From IMG/VR virus record IMGVR_UViG_3300048814_000064, positions 1-31,267 of that record: DNA of 31,267 nt. The stretch is one strand, 5' to 3'. Each line of letters starts with the position of its first letter. Positions within the stretch are counted from its first letter, which is position 1. A program made the position numbers and the translations under genes. Source of the DNA: a virus. This document shows positions 8,098 through 14,415 of this stretch, piece by piece. Below the pieces are notes generated by a model that was not told the DNA's origin, did no database searches, and saw only the letters and a program-made list of their open reading frames with translations.

Positions 8098-8112
8098 TCA
8101 AATTTGATTAGC
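8093..8112. promoter_or_regulatory. Perfect 20-bp palindrome, candidate operator
   Basis: GCTAATCAAATTTGATTAGC is a perfect palindrome with no loop. It overlaps the preceding stop codon and is about 45 bp upstream of the ATG at 8155. It is AT-rich and has no following T-run, so it looks more like a binding site for a dimeric regulator than a terminator. A weak TTGATT box overlaps its right arm. Confidence 0.5.
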
Positions 8113-8154
8113 GCATAATTTGAGTTATTGAATCCTAGATATAGGAGCGAATTA

Positions 8155-8439
8155 ATGCCAGGCGTAAACCGTCACCGTCCACCGACTACCGAACAGCTTT
8201 TCAATCGTGTCTATCGTCAACAGGTCAAAACGGAGAAGACCGTCCGCGATCTGCAGGCAGAAGTCGCGAGACTTACGGCGCGCACGCAAATTACGGCGGT
8301 TGTGGCAGATCATTGCCGGCGGCTGCTGCGCGAGAAGGCGACGCTGATGAAATTGGTGGAGGCGAATCAGTTCATGGCGTTGCCGATACTGCACGACGCC
8401 GTGTGCCCCGCTGCTGCAAAGGGAGTAGCCAGTGAGTAG
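8155..8439 (+). CDS. Small coiled-coil phage protein
   Basis: A 94-residue protein with a long heptad-like region (FNRVYRQQVKTEKTVRDLQAEVARLT) and an Arg/Lys-rich helix after it. The ATG at 8155 has TAGGAG at good spacing, so I prefer it to the upstream TTG at 8128. It overlaps the next gene's GTG start by 8 bp. Function unknown. Confidence 0.55.
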   Translation: MPGVNRHRPPTTEQLFNRVYRQQVKTEKTVRDLQAEVARLTARTQITAVVADHCRRLLREKATLMKLVEANQFMALPILHDAVCPAAAKGVASE

Positions 8440-9166
8440 GGCCATAGGCTGGTTTTCATGTGGTGACGCGTCTGCGGTGGCCTGCGCCCTCGCTCAGAAA
8501 GACTATCGCAACATGGAGTTCATCGTGGCTCGCATGGTGCTCGGCAGCGAGCATCCCGACAACGAGCGGTTCGCGGCTGAGTGTGCCCGCTGGTACAACC
8601 TGACTATCACGGAACTGCGCAGCGACAAATACGCCGACTCCTGGGCGGTCTGGGAGGACCGCAAGTACATTGCTGGCATCAAGGGCGCACCCTGCACCAC
8701 GGAGCTTAAAAAGGCCGTGCGATTCAAATTCCAGCGGCCCGACGACATCCACATCATGGGATATACGGCCGAAGAGACGAAGCGTGTCGCCCGATTCCGC
8801 AAAGAGAATCCCGAGATTGAGTGCCGCTTCCCGCTGCTCGAATACAACCTGAGCAAGGCGGACTGCCACGCCATCGTGCGCGCCAGGGGCATCGAATTGC
8901 CGATGATGTATCGGCTGGGCTTCCACAACAATAATTGCATCGGCTGCCCCAAGGGCGGCGCTGGCTACTGGAATCAAATCCGCATCCATTTCCCCATGCA
9001 GTTCGAGCGCATGTGCGAGCTGTCGCGGCGGCTGGGCGCGCGGATTGTCAAGCGCGGCGATGAGCGGATATTCCTCGACGAACTTGACCCGAAAGCCGGT
9101 CGGCATAAGGAGGTCGAAATCAGTTGTTCGGCCTTCTGTGAGAGCGCCGAAGAGGAATTAGCGTGA
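8432..9166 (+). CDS. PAPS-reductase-like N-type ATP pyrophosphatase, phage family
   Basis: A 244-residue protein of the phosphoadenosine-phosphosulfate reductase-like superfamily. The N-terminal GWFSCGDASAVA matches the modified PP-loop of phage members (general pattern S-G-G-x-D-S). A downstream KGAPCTTELKKAVRF region and a C-terminal NNNCIGCPKGG cysteine motif also fit. Enzymes of this fold adenylate or reduce sulfur substrates, and DndC-type relatives act in DNA phosphorothioation. No dnd partner is visible here, so the role is open. GTG start with GGGAG upstream, overlapping the previous gene. Confidence 0.8.
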   Translation: MSRAIGWFSCGDASAVACALAQKDYRNMEFIVARMVLGSEHPDNERFAAECARWYNLTITELRSDKYADSWAVWEDRKYIAGIKGAPCTTELKKAVRFKFQRPDDIHIMGYTAEETKRVARFRKENPEIECRFPLLEYNLSKADCHAIVRARGIELPMMYRLGFHNNNCIGCPKGGAGYWNQIRIHFPMQFERMCELSRRLGARIVKRGDERIFLDELDPKAGRHKEVEISCSAFCESAEEELA

Positions 9167-9197
9167 TCTGTTCTACCTCCATCAAGGAAGGATAACT

Positions 9198-10241
9198 ATG
9201 AGTCATTTTACAGTTTTGGTCATTGGTGATGAGCCGGAAGCACAGCTTCAGCCATACCACGAATACGAGTGCACTGGCATCAGCGATCAGTACGTTGTGC
9301 CGGTCAACAAGACCGAAGAGGCTCGCGCGGAATACGAAAAGTCCGTCGAGCGCCTTGTGCGGTTCCCGGATGGCCGCGAGGTATCGAAGTACGACAAGCA
9401 GTTCTACACGAAGAAGGCTGCCGAGAAGTGGGGCAATGACGAATTCGAGTTGCCCGCCGGTTGCACCCTCGTAGACAAGCCCACGAAGGACGTTGAGCCG
9501 TTCTCCAAGTGGGCAGCGGATTACTATGGCGTCCAAATCATCGCCGTCCACGAAACGCCCGATATCGGCGACAAGGGCGAGAACAACGGCGGCTGGGTTC
9601 GCGTCAACGCCACGGGCGATGTGATTGAGGTCATTGACCGCACCAACCCCAACAAGCGATGGGATTGGCACTCGCTGGGAGGCCGATGGACCGGCTATTT
9701 CCCGCTCAAGGCCAATGGCAATGGGTCCGCCGGAAAGCCGGGGCTGATGACCTCCAAGGCCAAGCCCGGCTACGTTGACCAGGCGCGCAAAGATGCCATC
9801 GATTTCGAGCGGCTGCGCAATGAGAAAGGGGAAGAAGCGCGCGCCGAGTATCGAAAGATGATGGCCGTTGTCGGAGATGCGCCGGCGCCAGAATCATGGG
9901 AGAGCGTCCGCGAACGGTTTGGGCAAGACCATGCTGGTGCACGCGAGTTCTACAACAGCCAGCCGTGGATCGTGCGCAAGAACGCGGATCGCGATCTGTC
10001 GTGGTCGGACGCCGAGGACTTCCAATGCACTGAGGCGGAGTTCGTCCAAACCGCGCGTGATCGGGCTGGCGTCGCGTTCGCGCTGGTCAAGGATTCCCAG
10101 TGGTTCGAGAAGGGCCGCATGGGTTGGTGGGGCTGCGTACACGACGAGAAGGATCAAGGCGAGTGGAACCGCAAGGTCAGTCAGATGATTGACGACTTGC
10201 CGAGCGACACGCTGATGTCGGTCTATGACTGCCACATCTAG
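9198..10241 (+). CDS. Conserved phage hypothetical protein (MSHFTVLVIG type)
   Basis: A 347-residue protein. It begins MSHFTVLVIGDEPEAQLQPYHEYECTG and has a central WDWHSLGGRWTGYF motif. From memory, proteins with this start and a W-D-x-x-x-x-GGRW motif are common in phages of Gram-negative bacteria, but no function is known to me. There is no signal peptide or membrane segment; the middle is acidic and helical, the C-terminus has several tryptophans (GWWGCVHDEKDQGEW). AAGGA precedes the ATG. It follows the PAPS-reductase-like gene by 31 bp. Confidence 0.75.
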   Translation: MSHFTVLVIGDEPEAQLQPYHEYECTGISDQYVVPVNKTEEARAEYEKSVERLVRFPDGREVSKYDKQFYTKKAAEKWGNDEFELPAGCTLVDKPTKDVEPFSKWAADYYGVQIIAVHETPDIGDKGENNGGWVRVNATGDVIEVIDRTNPNKRWDWHSLGGRWTGYFPLKANGNGSAGKPGLMTSKAKPGYVDQARKDAIDFERLRNEKGEEARAEYRKMMAVVGDAPAPESWESVRERFGQDHAGAREFYNSQPWIVRKNADRDLSWSDAEDFQCTEAEFVQTARDRAGVAFALVKDSQWFEKGRMGWWGCVHDEKDQGEWNRKVSQMIDDLPSDTLMSVYDCHI

Positions 10242-10261
10242 CTTTACTGCGCAAAGACGAG

Positions 10262-10357
10262 ATGAACATGGTTAAGCGATACGAAGGTTGGTGGATGCCG
10301 AATCCGCACGGAGAATGCGTTGCTCTACCAACTGAGCTATTGCGGCAATCAAGTTAA
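10262..10357 (+). CDS. Small ORF, 31 aa, overlapping a tRNA-like fragment
   Basis: This 31-codon frame starts MNMVKRYEGWWMPN, which looks like a genuine protein N-terminus (KRYEGWWMP). Its second half (CVALPTELLRQSS) is encoded by the antisense strand of a tRNA 5' half. This is best read as a gene truncated by a junction near 10304-10310 and ended by foreign sequence. Whether it is translated is uncertain; there is only a weak upstream purine box. Confidence 0.3.
   Translation: MNMVKRYEGWWMPNPHGECVALPTELLRQSS
10304..10346 (-). pseudogene. tRNA 5'-half remnant
   Basis: On the minus strand, GCCGCAA is followed by TA, a canonical D-arm (GCTC-AGTTGGTA-GAGC) and an anticodon-arm-like ACGCA-TTCTCCG-TGCG. 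This matches positions 1 to about 43 of a tRNA. Beyond that there is no T-arm, and no TTGCGGC to pair with the acceptor strand occurs in the next ~60 bases, so it is not a complete tRNA. The anticodon loop is atypical, so identity cannot be assigned. Confidence 0.65.
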
Positions 10358-10365
10358 GTGACGGA

Positions 10366-10395
10366 TTACTAAAGCTTTGCTGATCCTAATATAAT
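10366..10395 (+). promoter_or_regulatory. Candidate sigma-70 promoter, perfect -10 and weak -35
   Basis: A perfect TATAAT lies at 10390-10395 in an AT-rich stretch. TTACTA, 18 bp upstream, is a poor -35. It would drive the next rightward genes from 10478 with a leader of about 75 bases. The region 10358-10477 otherwise holds nothing I can identify. Confidence 0.4.
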
Positions 10396-10477
10396 TGATT
10401 TCTACCTTGAATTCTAGATCCTGAAACTTTACAACGACTTGCGTCTAACACAATTTCCTCACACCCGAGATACACAC

Positions 10478-10748
10478 ATGCCTGATACAACTGAGAAGCC
10501 GAAGAAGACACCGAGCCGCCCCGGCAGCCAATGGGCTACCGGCAAGCGCCGAGCCGGATCCCGTCTTCTACTGGTCCGCGTTGCGCAATCCGGTGAACAA
10601 TCTGCGCTTCGTCCCTGGAGTGTCGGCCGTAGGCCGTCCGCTTTATTACCGGACGTGGATATTAAAGGGGAAGCCTTTTTACTTTAAATGCGGATGGCTT
10701 TCTAACGGCTACCCTTGCCTGTCTATGGGGGCAGGTCGTGGCTACTAA
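10478..10748 (+). pseudogene. Small phage gene with coding sense changing frame (+1)
   Basis: Starting at ATG 10478 the frame reads MPDTTEKPKKTPSRPGSQWATGK and then deteriorates. From about 10551 the frame one base ahead becomes convincingly protein-like (EPDPVFYWSALRNPVNNL...VGRPLYYRTWILKGKPFYFKCGW) to a stop at 10746-10748. That second frame has no start codon of its own and is closed upstream by TAA at 10446. A single +1 shift between 10500 and 10551 would give a ~90-residue protein. Either an indel (error or decay) or recoding. Function unknown. Confidence 0.5.
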
Positions 10749-10768
10749 GGAACAACCTAGGAGTACAT

Positions 10769-11380
10769 ATGAACGTTGTTAGAGGATATCACTTTGTTGG
10801 CGCAACTCTGCGCGACGGGAGGCCGGTACCGGAGGACGGCGAATGGATCACAGAGTCGCCACCCATCAAAATCTGCGAGAAAGGCTTGCGCGCCAGCAGG
10901 CACGTAGCGGATGCTCTGCGCCATGCGCCCGGCACCATACTGTGTCTGGTAGAGCTGCGGCATATAGTCGATGAGCAAGCGGATAAGGTGGTAGCCCAGG
11001 ACCGAAAAATCATTGCGCGCTTTGACGCAGCCGATCTTCTGCGAGCCGATGCGCGTGCAAGCGCCAGGAATGTCCTTCATCTATGGAGGGCACCGGACGT
11101 TGTCAAGCGCTACCTAGAGAGTGGGGATGAGACCCTTCGAGTAGAGGCGCGTCTCGCGGCCGACGCAGCCGCCGACGCAGCCTACGCAGCCGCCGACGCA
11201 GCCTACGTAGCCGCCGACGCAGCCTACGCAGCCCCCTACGCAGCCGACGCAGCAGCTGCCGCAGCAACCAACGCAGCTGCCGCAGCAGCCTACGCCGTTC
11301 CCAGTACTTCCCGTGAAGTCTATAGAGCACGGCTACAAACAGCTGTGACAGCAAAATTCGCAGAGATGGGAATCAAATGA
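10769..11380 (+). CDS. DUF7666-like phage protein with alanine-rich repeat tail
   Basis: A 203-residue protein. Residues 1-125 contain YHFVGATLRDGRPVPEDGEW, KICEKGLRASRH, DALRHAPGTILCLVEL and NVLHLWRAPDVVKRYLESGDE, which together fit the DUF7666-type family common in phages. Residues ~128-175 are a run of AADAAY units encoded by tandem DNA repeats. The last 25 residues are helical. The ATG at 10769 has TAGGAG at good spacing. Function unknown; the degenerate Ala tail is common and length-variable in this family. Coupled by ATGA to the next gene. Confidence 0.75.
   Translation: MNVVRGYHFVGATLRDGRPVPEDGEWITESPPIKICEKGLRASRHVADALRHAPGTILCLVELRHIVDEQADKVVAQDRKIIARFDAADLLRADARASARNVLHLWRAPDVVKRYLESGDETLRVEARLAADAAADAAYAAADAAYVAADAAYAAPYAADAAAAAATNAAAAAAYAVPSTSREVYRARLQTAVTAKFAEMGIK
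11155..11300 (+). repeat. Short tandem repeats encoding AADAAY units
   Basis: Units of 12 bases (GCCGACGCAGCC) and 9 bases (TACGCAGCC and variants) alternate over about 145 bp. They are in frame with the DUF7666-like gene and encode Ala/Asp/Tyr repeats. Such arrays vary in copy number by slippage. Confidence 0.75.
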
Positions 11381-11679
11381 ACATTACCTTGACCGCAGAG
11401 CAGCTAGCCGCAATTAGGAGCCGGGCAGCCGGCGGCGTACACACAAACATTTACCAGACTGCACTCGACCGCACCGCCTTGCTTGAGGAGCTTGACGCAA
11501 TGGCAGCGGCCCCGGCCGCGCCGAGTGCTGCAGGGCTCAAGGCGCTAGCCCGTTTACGGGCGCAGAACGTCGCGCTCCAGGCGGAGGTCGCGGCCCTGAC
11601 GGCCGCGCTCGCGGCTTGCAGCCTACAAGGATCCCAAGAACGATTTCGCCGTCATGACGCATCAGGCGTTCCGCGATGA
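11377..11679 (+). CDS. Ala-rich coiled-coil phage protein
   Basis: A 100-residue protein: TAEQLAAIRSRAAGG near the N-terminus, then a leucine/alanine heptad region (LARLRAQNVALQAEVAALTAALAA). Overlaps the previous gene by ATGA and the next by 26 bp. Likely a small coiled-coil phage protein of unknown role. Confidence 0.5.
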   Translation: MNITLTAEQLAAIRSRAAGGVHTNIYQTALDRTALLEELDAMAAAPAAPSAAGLKALARLRAQNVALQAEVAALTAALAACSLQGSQERFRRHDASGVPR

Positions 11680-11998
11680 CATGAATCTACTTGGCTGCGC
11701 AGCATGCCGGCGTCAGCGATGCCGATCCTACGCCGGTCACAACCAGCTCGAGCATTGCGCACAAGCGATGTACGACATAGCCGAGGCTGCGATCAAGGAG
11801 GCGGAAATGATTACCAACAAACGTTTGGAATGGCTCTCGGGCCGCGATTACGCTGCGAGCGAGGCCGGCCAAGTAGCGGCTGAACTGCTAACCGCCCGCG
11901 CCCGCATAGCCGCGCTGGAGTCGGAGAACGCCATACTGCGCGTCGCAGCCGGCCCGCTGGTGGTGGCTGCTTTGGAAACGAAAGGAGAGGCTACTTGA
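11654..11998 (+). CDS. Hypothetical protein with N-terminal cysteine cluster and coiled coil
   Basis: A 114-residue protein. The N-terminal ~40 residues carry GCAACRRQRC and a later HC, so zinc binding is possible. The C-terminal half is a coiled coil (AAELLTARARIAALESENAILRVAA). An ATG at 11681 is an alternative start that would avoid overlap. Its stop forms a TTGA overlap with the TTG start of the Walker A stub, preceded by AAAGGAG. Confidence 0.45.
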   Translation: MTHQAFRDDMNLLGCAACRRQRCRSYAGHNQLEHCAQAMYDIAEAAIKEAEMITNKRLEWLSGRDYAASEAGQVAAELLTARARIAALESENAILRVAAGPLVVAALETKGEAT

Positions 11999-12111
11999 AT
12001 CAGTTTCCCGCCGCCGCCCTAGCGCAACACATTGCAGTGCTCGGCAAGACCGGCAGCGGTAAGAGCTACGCGGTGCGCGGCGTCGTGCGCGCATCGGATG
12101 ATCTGTTTTGA
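11995..12111 (+). pseudogene. 38-aa stub with Walker A motif, truncated HerA/DUF87-type ATPase
   Basis: A TTG-started frame, coupled by TTGA overlap and preceded by AAAGGAG, reads FPAAALAQHIAVLGKTGSGK and then SYAVRGVV before ending after RASDDLF. The segment H-x-A-V-L-G-K-T-G-S-G-K-S is the Walker A entry of HerA/VirB4-like (DUF87) ATPases, normally followed by several hundred residues with Walker B. None of these follow. It is a remnant of a deleted gene; its good ribosome-binding site means the stub may still be made. Confidence 0.6.
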
Positions 12112-12130
12112 AAACCAAAGGAGAACAGAC

Positions 12131-12454
12131 GTGAGCGAGAAATTCGAGCAATGGGCGAACGTCGAGTTGATGGGACACCAACGCGTGGTTGGCCGCTGCA
12201 CTGAGGAACTGATTGCCGGTCACCCGATGCTGCGCGTGGATATCCCTGACGGCGAGACGTTCACGACGCGCTATTACGGCTCCAGCGCGATCTACTGCTT
12301 GACGGTCATCTCTGAGCAGGTTGGCCGCAAACTCTGTGCAGGGCTCTCGCAGGCTCCCAGTTTCATGTGGGATTTGCGCGAGCATCCGAAGGCTGCCGCC
12401 GTGACCTATGCGCAGACCGAGGACGAGGAAGAAGACGATGAAGTCCGCTTCTGA
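12131..12454 (+). CDS. Conserved small phage protein (EQWANVELMGHQRVVGR type)
   Basis: A 107-residue protein. The N-terminal motif FEQWANVELMGHQRVVGRCT, followed by LRVDIPDGETFTTRYYG and SAIYCLTVISEQVG, is typical of a small family found repeatedly in proteobacterial phages; I do not know its function. The C-terminus is strongly acidic (TEDEEEDDEVRF). GTG start at 12131 with AAGGAG upstream. It follows the Walker A stub by 19 bp. Confidence 0.65.
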   Translation: MSEKFEQWANVELMGHQRVVGRCTEELIAGHPMLRVDIPDGETFTTRYYGSSAIYCLTVISEQVGRKLCAGLSQAPSFMWDLREHPKAAAVTYAQTEDEEEDDEVRF

Positions 12455-12470
12455 CCGGGGAGGTGAGCAT
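12451..12470 (+). promoter_or_regulatory. Repeated translation-coupling motif, copy 1
   Basis: CTGACCGGGGAGGTGAGCAT combines a stop codon (TGA), a strong Shine-Dalgarno (GGGGAGG) and a start (GTGAGCATG). The same 20 bases recur at 16020-16039, and a shorter version (TGACCGGGGAG) near 16582. Confidence 0.7.
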
Positions 12471-12654
12471 GGAAAGTAACGCCGACCGATTTCGTTTCGC
12501 AGGCTGGCCCGAGCCGCCACGTCGCGGAAGCGCTGAAAACCCCTACCGCGTCTACTGTAAGCGCGTCGGGCCGGACGGTGCGCTGCCTCCGTGTCATTGC
12601 AAGGGCGACTTCTGCGTGGCAAACACGCCGAAGGACCAGGGAGAGAAGCGATGA
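12469..12654 (+). CDS. Small cysteine-containing protein, 61 aa
   Basis: A 61-residue protein, FAGWPEPPRRG near the start, then four cysteines arranged CKRVGPDGALPPCHCKGDFC, which could bind a metal. ATG at 12469 chosen because GGGGAGG precedes it at proper spacing; a GTG two codons earlier also exists. Overlaps the next gene by ATGA. Unknown function. Confidence 0.5.
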   Translation: MESNADRFRFAGWPEPPRRGSAENPYRVYCKRVGPDGALPPCHCKGDFCVANTPKDQGEKR

Positions 12655-12902
12655 GGTCTCCTAGGCTATGGACGGCTGTTGTGGCTGCGTTGGCCATCGC
12701 GCTGACTGCGTGCGGAAAAACAGAGACGCCATTTTCCCAAGCCGCCACTGTCGTTACCGGGGGTCGCACTTTCAATGGTGTTGGTCATCCATGACTTACC
12801 GGCAGCGAAGAAGATACCGACTCGCGCGCCGAGGTCTTATTGCAAATCGGCAGGATCGCGCGCTACGAAGTCAATCTGTGCGTTGAGTTGAAAAAACCGT
12901 GA
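12651..12902 (+). pseudogene. Small lipoprotein gene interrupted by a 51-bp duplicated fragment
   Basis: The frame begins MRSPRLWTAVVAALAIALTA followed by Cys, a signal peptide with lipobox LTAC. It reads 47 residues to a stop at 12792-12794. The last part is encoded by the 51-bp segment 12754-12804, an exact copy of 13635-13685. After the stop the same frame stays open and protein-like (GSEEDTDSRAEVLLQIGRIA, then RYEVNLCVELKKP) to 12902. Because 51 is divisible by three, removing the insert restores one frame of 66 codons. The original was probably a small lipoprotein; as it stands only a truncated 47-residue form is made. Confidence 0.55.
12754..12804 (+). repeat. 51-bp direct repeat, recipient copy
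   Basis: Exactly identical to 13635-13685, 881 bp away in the same orientation. At this site it breaks an otherwise continuous lipoprotein frame. At the other site it is an integral part of a coherent protein, so this copy is probably the derived one. Confidence 0.85.
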
Positions 12903-13108
12903 CTGTCGAACCGCTCATCGCCCGCATGTATCGCGCGCTCAAAACGCGCCAGTGCACATGCTCCTTCGAAAGAAACGCTGCAGGCGTCCCGATCTGGTAT
13001 CCGTCGGCCGGCGGTGCGAGCAAACGCAAACTGATTCAACAGTGCCCGCGGTGTGCGCTGTGCGCGGAATACGAGGCGAAGTTGCAGGAGGGAAAACGCA
13101 ATGAATAG
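12899..13108 (+). CDS. Small zinc-ribbon-like protein, 69 aa
   Basis: A 69-residue protein with CTCSFERN and then CPRCALC, a pattern compatible with a small zinc ribbon. GTG start at 12899 overlaps the stop at 12902; an ATG at 12926 is an alternative. Its C-terminus overlaps the next gene (8 bp). Unknown role. Confidence 0.5.
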   Translation: MTVEPLIARMYRALKTRQCTCSFERNAAGVPIWYPSAGGASKRKLIQQCPRCALCAEYEAKLQEGKRNE

Positions 13109-13289
13109 CTATGTCACAACTCAACGCACAAGCAAGACGATCAAGATAGCGCAAGTCATCGGCTGGCTCGCCTTCTTCGTGTCCATTTTCATGGTCTTCG
13201 GCGATGATGCTGGCGGTGGTACGCTGTTTTTCGCGAGCATCCTGTGGCTGTTAGTGACGCGGTGCGCAAAATGGTGGACCAATGGGTAA
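13101..13289 (+). CDS. Small two-helix membrane protein
   Basis: A 62-residue protein with two predicted transmembrane helices (IAQVIGWLAFFVSIFMVF and GTLFFASILWLLVT), joined by a short DDAGGG loop. GGAGGG lies upstream of the ATG. It has a holin-like shape but sits in the early block away from the lysis genes, so I do not call it a holin. Confidence 0.55.
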   Translation: MNSYVTTQRTSKTIKIAQVIGWLAFFVSIFMVFGDDAGGGTLFFASILWLLVTRCAKWWTNG

Positions 13290-13325
13290 CGACATCCTGC
13301 CAACCTATATCGGTGGGCACTCGGC

Positions 13326-14141
13326 GTGATCGCTGCGCTAGTTGGAAATTTTTCTGGACGTTTACCTCCGAAGGCCCAGGACGCCGTGTTAGCGGCATGT
13401 TTCCTAGTATTTATTTTGCTGATTTATTCGCATTGGTCATATCAGAGACGAAAGGCTGCTCCGAAGACTCCATTGTTATTCCATGGTGGGCATCTGGCCG
13501 TGTTTGGATTATCCATCGCGTTTACTTGGTATTGCGTCGCTTATCGATTGGAGAATCCTGATAACCCTGCGCAAATATCGATAACAACCGATCAAGCAGC
13601 TACGCGACCTCTCCATGCCGCCGATGATGAAATATTACCGGGGGTCGCACTTTCAATGGTGTTGGTCATCCATGACTTACCGGCAACGCGCAGAAGATAC
13701 TTTTTTGATTTGGTGACACCGGAGAAATCGCGGGCAGCTTTTTATCTGTCCGCAAGCGATGTATTTGTCTTTGAAATTACCGATATTAACGGTGAGTCTT
13801 ACCAGTTAGAGACGCCATTAGGCAGTACTGGTGTTCCACTGGGAGAGACGATTTTCATCTTTTGCGAGACTGGAAGTGCTAGTAATTATTCTGTTATGCG
13901 CATATTTGTAAACGGCAAAGAGATGCAAAAGAGAGATTTCGGTTTCCGAATCGGTCTCGGAAGCCGTCAGTGGAAAGAAACCCTAGGTACCGACATCCAT
14001 GGCGAGAATGGCGGAGCATTTCTTTTCGCCGAAGATATGGTTCTGACGACAACGGTGAGCCGAAATACCATAGAAAAGTTGGCGCAGAATATTCGCGATT
14101 ATTATGGCCAAACTACTGGCGGGAAAAATGTCGCGCGGTAA
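13326..14141 (+). CDS. Membrane-anchored protein of unknown function, lower GC
   Basis: A 271-residue protein with two hydrophobic helices near the N-terminus (DAVLAACFLVFILLIYSHWS and HLAVFGLSIAFTWYCVAY), then a ~190-residue beta-rich soluble domain (VFVFEITDINGESYQLETP and GGAFLFAEDMVLTTTVS). Codon use is visibly more AT-rich than neighbours, suggesting separate acquisition. I do not recognise the domain. The GTG start at 13326 has a weak ribosome-binding site. Contains the donor copy of the 51-bp repeat (PGVALSMVLVIHDLP). Possible accessory (moron) gene. Confidence 0.55.
   Translation: MIAALVGNFSGRLPPKAQDAVLAACFLVFILLIYSHWSYQRRKAAPKTPLLFHGGHLAVFGLSIAFTWYCVAYRLENPDNPAQISITTDQAATRPLHAADDEILPGVALSMVLVIHDLPATRRRYFFDLVTPEKSRAAFYLSASDVFVFEITDINGESYQLETPLGSTGVPLGETIFIFCETGSASNYSVMRIFVNGKEMQKRDFGFRIGLGSRQWKETLGTDIHGENGGAFLFAEDMVLTTTVSRNTIEKLAQNIRDYYGQTTGGKNVAR
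13635..13685 (+). repeat. 51-bp direct repeat, probable donor copy
   Basis: Identical to 12754-12804. It encodes part of a continuous protein here, reading PGVALSMVLVIHDLP in frame. Confidence 0.85.
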
Positions 14142-14415
14142 ATACCTAAGCCTTCCAGAGTCGCGCAAGAAAAGGCAGTGGCATGTATCCCGTAGTCTAA
14201 CGGTGAAGGATCAGCAGCGGGGCATTGAACTGTGGTCGAATCCTGGCGATACGATTTTATCTCCGTTTGCTGGCATCGGGAGCGAGGGATTTGTTGCGAT
14301 TCAAAACGGCCGAAAGTTTATCGGTGCAGAACTTAAGAGAACGTATTTCAATCAGGCTGTAGAAAATCTTCGGCAAGCTCGGCGGTCAATGGGAGATATG
14401 TTCGATGTCGCCTAG
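14104..14415 (+). pseudogene. C-terminal fragment of a DNA adenine/cytosine N-methyltransferase
   Basis: A 103-residue frame in which residues ~36-95 (QQRGIELWSNPGDTILSPFA, then GIGSEGFVAIQNGRKFIGAE) match the C-terminal part of N6/N4 DNA methyltransferases of the beta class. The SPFAGIGSEG segment is the S-adenosylmethionine-binding motif I. In that class the catalytic motif IV (D/N/S-P-P-Y/F/W) lies N-terminal and is absent here, so this fragment cannot methylate by itself. The first ~30 residues overlap the end of the previous gene and do not look native. A truncated remnant. Confidence 0.7.

Noticed and set aside
10304-10346. Complete functional tRNA gene
   Set aside because: No T-arm and no 3' strand complementary to the acceptor sequence GCCGCAA was found in the following bases.
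12651-12902. Rz1-like spanin lipoprotein
   Set aside because: It has a lipobox, but it lies 9 kb from the lysis genes, is not nested in an Rz-like gene, and lacks the proline-rich character of Rz1.
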